Below the pieces are notes generated by a model that did not search any database, was not told where the DNA came from, and was given only the letters and a program-made list of their open reading frames with translations. Source: Marinobacter sp. es.048 (lineage in GTDB: Bacteria; Pseudomonadota; Gammaproteobacteria; Pseudomonadales; Oleiphilaceae). Taken from it: DNA of 64,000 nucleotides. Below are positions 59,287 through 64,000 of this stretch, in pieces; position 1 is the stretch's first letter, and each line of letters starts with the position of its first letter. A program made the position numbers and the translations under genes. Location of the stretch: the NCBI RefSeq assembly GCF_900188435.1, contig NZ_FYFA01000002.1, positions 1,178,001 to 1,242,000 on the forward strand. Direction: 5' to 3'.

Positions 59287-60543
59287 TCAACGGATGGACA
59301 GCAATTGCTGAACTTCGTCGACCCGGGCCCTGGCCTCCGTCAGAAGCTGCAGACTGCGAGAGGCATTGAGTTCAAGCTCGCCCAGACGCCGATACGCCGG
59401 CACCTGGTCGAACGGAGGCAGATCAGCATTCTGGCTGGAACCGATCATCGAATGCAATTGCGCCACGATAACCACATCCACCAGTTGGGGCGACGCCTCA
59501 CGGCACTCATAACCCCAGTCCTCGGCGTGGCGGACCGCCTCCACAAACGCCGGCGGGAAAGACCAGTTCTCCAGGACCGCCGTGCCCACATCCGCCCTGA
59601 GCTCACGGATCGCATGGCCGAGGTTGGCCTCATCGGCAAAGAGATTCACATGGTGTTCAGCCTGGACCAGGATTGGCACCACGCCGATGTCATGGAGTAG
59701 CCCCGCCAGCAACGCCTCCTCCGGATTCAGTTTGGTAGCGTGATCCGCAAGCACCCAGCACAATGCAGCCACTTCACGGGAGTGACGCCAAAGCTTTTCC
59801 ATCTCTTTTTGAAGTGACGCCTGGCGGGTCTTGAACACCTCCCGCATGGAAAACACCGTCACCAGTTGCCGGGTGGTACGCATTCCCAGACGGACAACCG
59901 CTTCCCGGACATTCCGGACGTCACTGAATCCACGGTAGAGGGGGCTGTTACAGGCGCGAACAAGCTTGGCCGCCATGGCAGGGTCGGCCGATATCGCAAG
60001 GGCCACCTGGTCCGCCGTCGACTCTTCACGATCCACCGCCCGCCGAACCTTCCAGGCCACATCCGGCACACTGGGAAGCTTCACCTGGTTCGATCGCAGC
60101 TCCGACAGGAACTCCATCAGCAGGTGATGCTCCTCGCTCTCCAGCCCTCCATTGCCTTCACCAGAATCCATCTCAACCTGTTCGACAGGCGCTGAGCGCA
60201 GCAACTGGTTGAGGATGTCCTGCTCGACGACCAGGAACTCCGAAGGTTTTACGGCTGTAACGTCGTACATCCGTGGCTGGAGTCTGGCAATCGGGTTCTG
60301 GGCTTTCTCGGTTTCGGCTTCAATGATCGTTTTTCGGCCATCCACGGACTCAAGCTCAATCTTTCCCGCCACCAGGAAAAAATCGAGACCATCACGGACA
60401 CCGCGTTCCAGAACCCGCTGCCCGGGCCCATGGGTACGACGCTCGGCTCGGCTGGCAAGCAAAACCAACTGGTCATCGGTCAGCCGGTTCAACGGCTGAA
60501 ACTCTTTAAGGCGACGAAGCGGCAGGCTTTCCTGGCCGGCCAT
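59287..60543 (-). CDS. cNMP-binding-like plus HDOD domain signalling protein
   Basis: 418 aa from ATG 60543, seven bases after AAGGAG (an ATG two codons earlier is too close to it). Residues about 12-115 resemble a Crp-type cyclic-nucleotide domain (RRTHGPGQRVLERG... EFLVVEQDIL) but the phosphate-binding cassette is degenerate. The HDOD domain (about 145-345) has KLPSVPDVAWKVRRAV, LGMRTTRQLVTVFSM and LLHDIGVVPIL. HDOD proteins regulate motility, biofilm and c-di-GMP output. It diverges from ilvD. Confidence 0.88.
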   Translation of the reverse strand: MAGQESLPLRRLKEFQPLNRLTDDQLVLLASRAERRTHGPGQRVLERGVRDGLDFFLVAGKIELESVDGRKTIIEAETEKAQNPIARLQPRMYDVTAVKPSEFLVVEQDILNQLLRSAPVEQVEMDSGEGNGGLESEEHHLLMEFLSELRSNQVKLPSVPDVAWKVRRAVDREESTADQVALAISADPAMAAKLVRACNSPLYRGFSDVRNVREAVVRLGMRTTRQLVTVFSMREVFKTRQASLQKEMEKLWRHSREVAALCWVLADHATKLNPEEALLAGLLHDIGVVPILVQAEHHVNLFADEANLGHAIRELRADVGTAVLENWSFPPAFVEAVRHAEDWGYECREASPQLVDVVIVAQLHSMIGSSQNADLPPFDQVPAYRRLGELELNASRSLQLLTEARARVDEVQQLLSIR

Positions 60544-60703
60544 AGGCATACTCCTTGTCGGATCAAACCGGAAAATAAGTTGGCAACTGTGTTAACTATT
60601 GTAAACAGAGGCTCTGAAAACAACCATGCGCCTCCAGTCTAATCTGGTATCCTCTGTTTTTTTGATCATCGTCATCGGGTAACAACAGAGAGAATAGAAC
60701 ACC

Positions 60704-62539
60704 ATGCCTCAGTATCGTTCGCGGACATCCACCGCAGGCCGCAATATGGCCGGCGCCCGTGCCCTCTGGCGCGCCACCGGTATGAAAGACGGCGATTTCG
60801 GCAAACCCATTATCGCGGTTGCCAATTCTTTCACACAGTTCGTGCCGGGCCACGTGCACCTCAAGGACCTCGGCCAGCTGGTGTGCCGCGAAATCGAGGC
60901 CGCCGGGGGTGTCGCCAAGGAATTCAACACCATCGCGGTAGACGATGGCATCGCCATGGGCCATGACGGCATGCTGTATTCGCTGCCCTCACGGGAAATC
61001 ATCGCCGACTCTGTAGAGTACATGGTGAACGCTCACTGTGCCGATGCGCTTGTGTGTATCTCCAACTGCGACAAAATCACTCCGGGCATGCTGATGGCCG
61101 CCATGCGCCTGAACATCCCCACCATTTTCGTGTCCGGCGGCCCCATGGAAGCAGGCAAAACCAAATTGTCCGAGCACAAGCTCGACTTGGTGGACGCCAT
61201 GGTCATTGCTGCTGATCCCAACGCTTCCGATGAACAGGTGGAAGAATACGAGCGCAGCGCCTGCCCTACCTGTGGCTCCTGTTCTGGCATGTTCACCGCC
61301 AACTCCATGAACTGCCTGACCGAGGCCATCGGATTGGCGCTCCCGGGCAACGGTTCACTGCTGGCAACGCACGCCGATCGGGAACAGCTGTTCCTCAAGG
61401 CAGGTCGACAGATTGTGGAGAATGCGCGCCGGTATTACGAGGACGATGATGCCAGTGTACTGCCGTTGAGCATTGCCTCGATGGCGGCCTTTGAAAATGC
61501 CATGGTCATGGACATCGCCATGGGCGGCTCAACCAATACCATCCTCCACTTGCTGGCAGCTGCCCAGGAAGGCGGTGTTCCCTTTACGCTGAACGAAATC
61601 GACCAGCTTTCACGTCGGGTGCCGCAACTGTGTAAGGTGGCCCCCAACTCTCCCAAGTATCACATGGAAGACGTACACCGTGCCGGCGGGATCATGGGTA
61701 TTCTTGGCGAGCTGGAGCGGGGAGGACTGATCAACACCGATCTTCCGACCGTGCACAGCAAAACCATGAAAGAAGCCCTGGAGACCTGGGACATCATGAG
61801 GTCGCCGCCCACCGAAGTGGTTGAATTCTACAAAGCCGGACCCGCCGGCATTCCCACCCAGACCGCCTTTTCCCAGAGCACCCGCTGGCCAACCCTGGAT
61901 GGTGACCGGGAAACCGGCTGCATCCGCTCGGTTGAAAACGCCTACAGTTCCGAAGGCGGTCTGGCAGTGCTCTACGGCAATATTGCCCTGGACGGCTGCG
62001 TGGTCAAAACCGCGGGCGTGGACGAGAGCATCTACGTGTTCGAGGGCAAGGCAAGGGTATTTGAAAGTCAGGACTCCGCCGTTGCCGGGATTCTCGCTGA
62101 CGAGGTCAAGCCGGGCGAGGTTGTGATCATCCGTTACGAAGGGCCCCGTGGCGGACCGGGCATGCAGGAGATGCTCTACCCGACCAGCTATCTGAAATCC
62201 AAGGGACTCGGCAAAGACTGCGCACTGTTGACGGACGGACGTTTCTCCGGCGGTACCTCAGGCCTGTCGATCGGCCACGCGTCGCCGGAAGCCGCCGCCG
62301 GCGGTGCCATTGGCCTGATCGAGAATGGCGATACGATACGTATCGACATTCCAAACAGGAGTATCAACGTGGAGCTGGACCAGCACGGACTGGATCGTCG
62401 CCGGGAAGCCCGCGACGCAAAGGGCTGGAAACCGGAACTGCCGCGGGACCGCAAGGTATCTGCAGCCCTGAAAGCCTATGCGCTACTGGCCACAAGTGCC
62501 GATAAGGGTGCCGTTCGGGATCTCGAAAAACTCGACTGA
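60704..62539 (+). CDS. ilvD: dihydroxy-acid dehydratase
   Basis: 611 aa, family length. [22 protein letters not shown] at the start, [12 protein letters not shown] and [18 protein letters not shown] hold the Fe-S cysteines, and [18 protein letters not shown] is near the end. It dehydrates dihydroxy-acids in valine, leucine and isoleucine synthesis. It is followed by a strong terminator. Confidence 0.98.
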   Translation: MPQYRSRTSTAGRNMAGARALWRATGMKDGDFGKPIIAVANSFTQFVPGHVHLKDLGQLVCREIEAAGGVAKEFNTIAVDDGIAMGHDGMLYSLPSREIIADSVEYMVNAHCADALVCISNCDKITPGMLMAAMRLNIPTIFVSGGPMEAGKTKLSEHKLDLVDAMVIAADPNASDEQVEEYERSACPTCGSCSGMFTANSMNCLTEAIGLALPGNGSLLATHADREQLFLKAGRQIVENARRYYEDDDASVLPLSIASMAAFENAMVMDIAMGGSTNTILHLLAAAQEGGVPFTLNEIDQLSRRVPQLCKVAPNSPKYHMEDVHRAGGIMGILGELERGGLINTDLPTVHSKTMKEALETWDIMRSPPTEVVEFYKAGPAGIPTQTAFSQSTRWPTLDGDRETGCIRSVENAYSSEGGLAVLYGNIALDGCVVKTAGVDESIYVFEGKARVFESQDSAVAGILADEVKPGEVVIIRYEGPRGGPGMQEMLYPTSYLKSKGLGKDCALLTDGRFSGGTSGLSIGHASPEAAAGGAIGLIENGDTIRIDIPNRSINVELDQHGLDRRREARDAKGWKPELPRDRKVSAALKAYALLATSADKGAVRDLEKLD

Positions 62540-62561
62540 CTGTTCCGGGTCAGAACCAACA

Positions 62562-62595
62562 AAAAAGCCCGGCTGGAAATCCCGCCGGGCTTTTT
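62562..62595. terminator. bidirectional rho-independent terminator
   Basis: AAAAAGCCCGGC and GCCGGGCTTTTT arms with a 10-nt loop lie between convergent ilvD and the peptidoglycan-binding protein gene, with A and T runs on both sides. Confidence 0.93.
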
Positions 62596-62614
62596 GCTGT
62601 TCGGGAGACTCCGA

Positions 62615-63034
62615 TTACCAGAGCGACCAGCCGCCATCTTCCTCTTCTTCGATGGCGTCATCCTGCTCCGACTCCGGGGCCGAGGTTTCTGCCGCGGAAG
62701 AAGCCGACTCCTGAGCCGGCGCGCCGCTGGATTCGGTGGACTGTGATGGTGCCGAAGCAGCAACCTGAACCGAGATCATGCCCAGGGCCTCTTTGGTCGG
62801 ATCGTCCAGACTTCCCGTGGCCTGAAGACCGTTATCCTGCTGGAACCGCGTTAACGCGGACCGGGTTGAGTCATCCATCTGCGGGCTGACATTGGTAATG
62901 TCGTACCCTGCTCCGTAGAGCGCATTCTTGAGTGCAACGATCTCATCCGCGAAGGCTGCAGGGGCAAAGCCCAGTGTGACCGCCAATCCGGCCGCTGCGG
63001 CCAGGCGTCCCAATCGAGTAGTTGCTTTTCTCAT
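62615..63034 (-). CDS. secreted peptidoglycan-binding-domain protein with acidic tail
   Basis: 139 aa from ATG 63034, preceded by AGGTGA. A signal peptide (GRLAAAAGLAVTLG...AFA-DE) is followed by a peptidoglycan-binding-type fold: EIVALKNALYGAGYDITN and STRSALTRFQQDNGLQATG. The second half is a Ser/Ala/Glu-rich, disordered segment ending EEEEDGGWSLW, an unusual acidic, Trp-tipped tail that may dock to a partner. Function unknown. Confidence 0.8.
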   Translation of the reverse strand: MRKATTRLGRLAAAAGLAVTLGFAPAAFADEIVALKNALYGAGYDITNVSPQMDDSTRSALTRFQQDNGLQATGSLDDPTKEALGMISVQVAASAPSQSTESSGAPAQESASSAAETSAPESEQDDAIEEEEDGGWSLW

Positions 63035-63156
63035 GGTACTCACCTGCTAACTCCTGATATCTCATCGATATCCGTTTCTTTCTTGTTATGTGGTGCCTAT
63101 CTCCACAGGCTGGGGCAAACGGCTAAAAGCCTACCATACTTTTGTCGTATGTCGTC

Positions 63157-64000
63157 TTACCGGACATCATGTTCCGTTTCCTTGCTTTGCGCTGGCGCCT
63201 CTTCGTCCACCGTAGCGGGCGGACGGTGGGCCTCCTCACTGAATTCGCGGATGAAAATCCCCCAGAACGCCATAAAGAGGGCCGCCACCAATGGTCCCAT
63301 CACAAAACCGTTGATGCCGAACATGACGATGCCGCCGAGGGTCGACAGCAGGACAATGTAATCCGGCAGTTTGGTATCGCGACCAACCAGTACCGGGCGC
63401 AACAAGTTATCCGCCAGTCCGATGACCACCACTCCAAAGGCTGTCAGCACCACCGCCTCGATCACATCGCCCACCGCCGCAAGGTAGATAGCGGCCGGCA
63501 CCCAGACCAGCGCGGCACCTACCGCGGGCAACAGCGAAACAATTGCCATGACCACACCCCAAAGCAGAGCGCCAGTGATCCCGAGAACCCAAAAAATCAG
63601 CCCGCCCAGAGCCCCCTGGATGATCGCAATCAGCAGGTTGCCCTTGACGGTAGCCCGGGTCACCTCAGCAAACTTGGCGAACAGCAAACGCTCCCGCTCA
63701 TCACCCAATGGCAGAGCCTTGATGATCAACTCCACCAGCGTATGGCCATCCCGCAGCAGGAAGAACGCCAGGTACACCATCAACGCCAGGCCCAGGAAAA
63801 ACTGGAAGGTATTCTGGCCCACGCCCAACGCCTGCCTTCCCAGGAACTGGCTTCCTCCGACAAAAATACTCACAGCCCTGTCCCTGAGCTCTGCAAAGCT
63901 GATATCAAACTGCGCCAGAAAGGCCTGGATCGCGGGGAAAGACTGGTTAACCCGATCTATGTATTCCCCGGGCCGTATTTCGCCGCTCTGGATCTGCTGA
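63157..64000 (-). CDS. AI-2E family (PerM-like) transporter, truncated by window edge
   Basis: The reading frame is open from 64000 down to the stop at 63157 (about 281 codons), so the N-terminus lies outside the window. Visible are several helices, the LPLGDERERLLFAKFAEVTRATVKGN segment and the family motif LIAIIQGALGGLIFWVLGI, plus a late DTKLPDYIVLLSTLGG and a charged C-terminal tail. PerM/AI-2E family members export small molecules; the substrate is unknown and AI-2 is not implied. Confidence 0.9.
   Translation of the reverse strand, partial: QQIQSGEIRPGEYIDRVNQSFPAIQAFLAQFDISFAELRDRAVSIFVGGSQFLGRQALGVGQNTFQFFLGLALMVYLAFFLLRDGHTLVELIIKALPLGDERERLLFAKFAEVTRATVKGNLLIAIIQGALGGLIFWVLGITGALLWGVVMAIVSLLPAVGAALVWVPAAIYLAAVGDVIEAVVLTAFGVVVIGLADNLLRPVLVGRDTKLPDYIVLLSTLGGIVMFGINGFVMGPLVAALFMAFWGIFIREFSEEAHRPPATVDEEAPAQSKETEHDVR

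Noticed and set aside
1..64000. search for CRISPR arrays, insertion sequences, prophage, defence islands and rRNA
   Set aside because: No regularly spaced repeats, transposase, integrase, phage structural or restriction genes, or rRNA segments were seen.

Overview
The window reads as ordinary chromosomal DNA of a marine gammaproteobacterium, most likely Marinobacter or a close relative. This rests on gene content and order: S6-S18-DUF2232-L9-DnaB-Alr; ProA-NadD-RsfS-RlmH-PBP2-RodA-RlpA-DacC-YbeD-LipB; many chemoreceptor and cyclic-di-GMP genes; a PPi-type phosphofructokinase; and an FNR/ANR regulator. The genus is an inference, because no database search was possible. There are no rRNA genes, CRISPR arrays, insertion sequences or prophage. 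Two tRNA genes are present: Met-CAU and Leu-CAG.

Layout. 1-8.5 kb: ychF, tRNA-Met, a PACE-type efflux gene broken by a 23-bp tandem duplication, a small membrane protein, metY, lipA, a chemoreceptor and an RND/MMPL transporter. 8.5-14.1 kb: a 131-bp palindromic element, a Spy/LTXXQ-like periplasmic protein, rbgA, fabB, an FNR-type regulator preceded by an FNR box, an RmlD-like reductase and an unknown helical protein. 14.1-22.8 kb: the minus-strand block alr, dnaB, rplI, DUF2232, rpsR, rpsF, rlmB and rnr, then tRNA-Leu. 23.2-32.6 kb: a signalling cluster with a PAS chemoreceptor; a tight operon of 1225-aa hybrid kinase, HD-GYP response regulator and PAS-GGDEF cyclase; and a second chemoreceptor. 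32.7-46 kb: an AraC regulator, a lipoprotein gene with two compensating frameshifts, selO, an acyl-CoA dehydrogenase, ubiX, mpl, a PPi-type phosphofructokinase, a CGFC glutaredoxin, a chemoreceptor relic, yqaA, an ABC1 kinase and a membrane diguanylate cyclase. 46-55 kb: the elongation/lipoate operon. 55.2-64 kb: two degenerate GGDEF membrane proteins coupled to a DedA-PAP2 fusion, then a LON-domain protein, a cNMP-HDOD protein, ilvD, a secreted peptidoglycan-binding-domain protein and a truncated AI-2E family permease.

How they fit together. Housekeeping genes for translation, replication, wall elongation and cofactors alternate with sensory modules. Cyclic-di-GMP is a recurring theme: two likely active cyclases, one HD-GYP phosphodiesterase, and two GGDEF-like proteins that lost the GGDEF signature but keep the RxxD inhibitory-site motif. 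The last pair overlaps by 4 bp with a lipid-phosphatase fusion and is the best candidate here for an undescribed system: membrane c-di-GMP receptors linked to undecaprenyl or phospholipid phosphate turnover. Three loci (PACE gene, lipoprotein, chemoreceptor relic) carry indels; for the first two, sequencing error must be excluded before decay is claimed.
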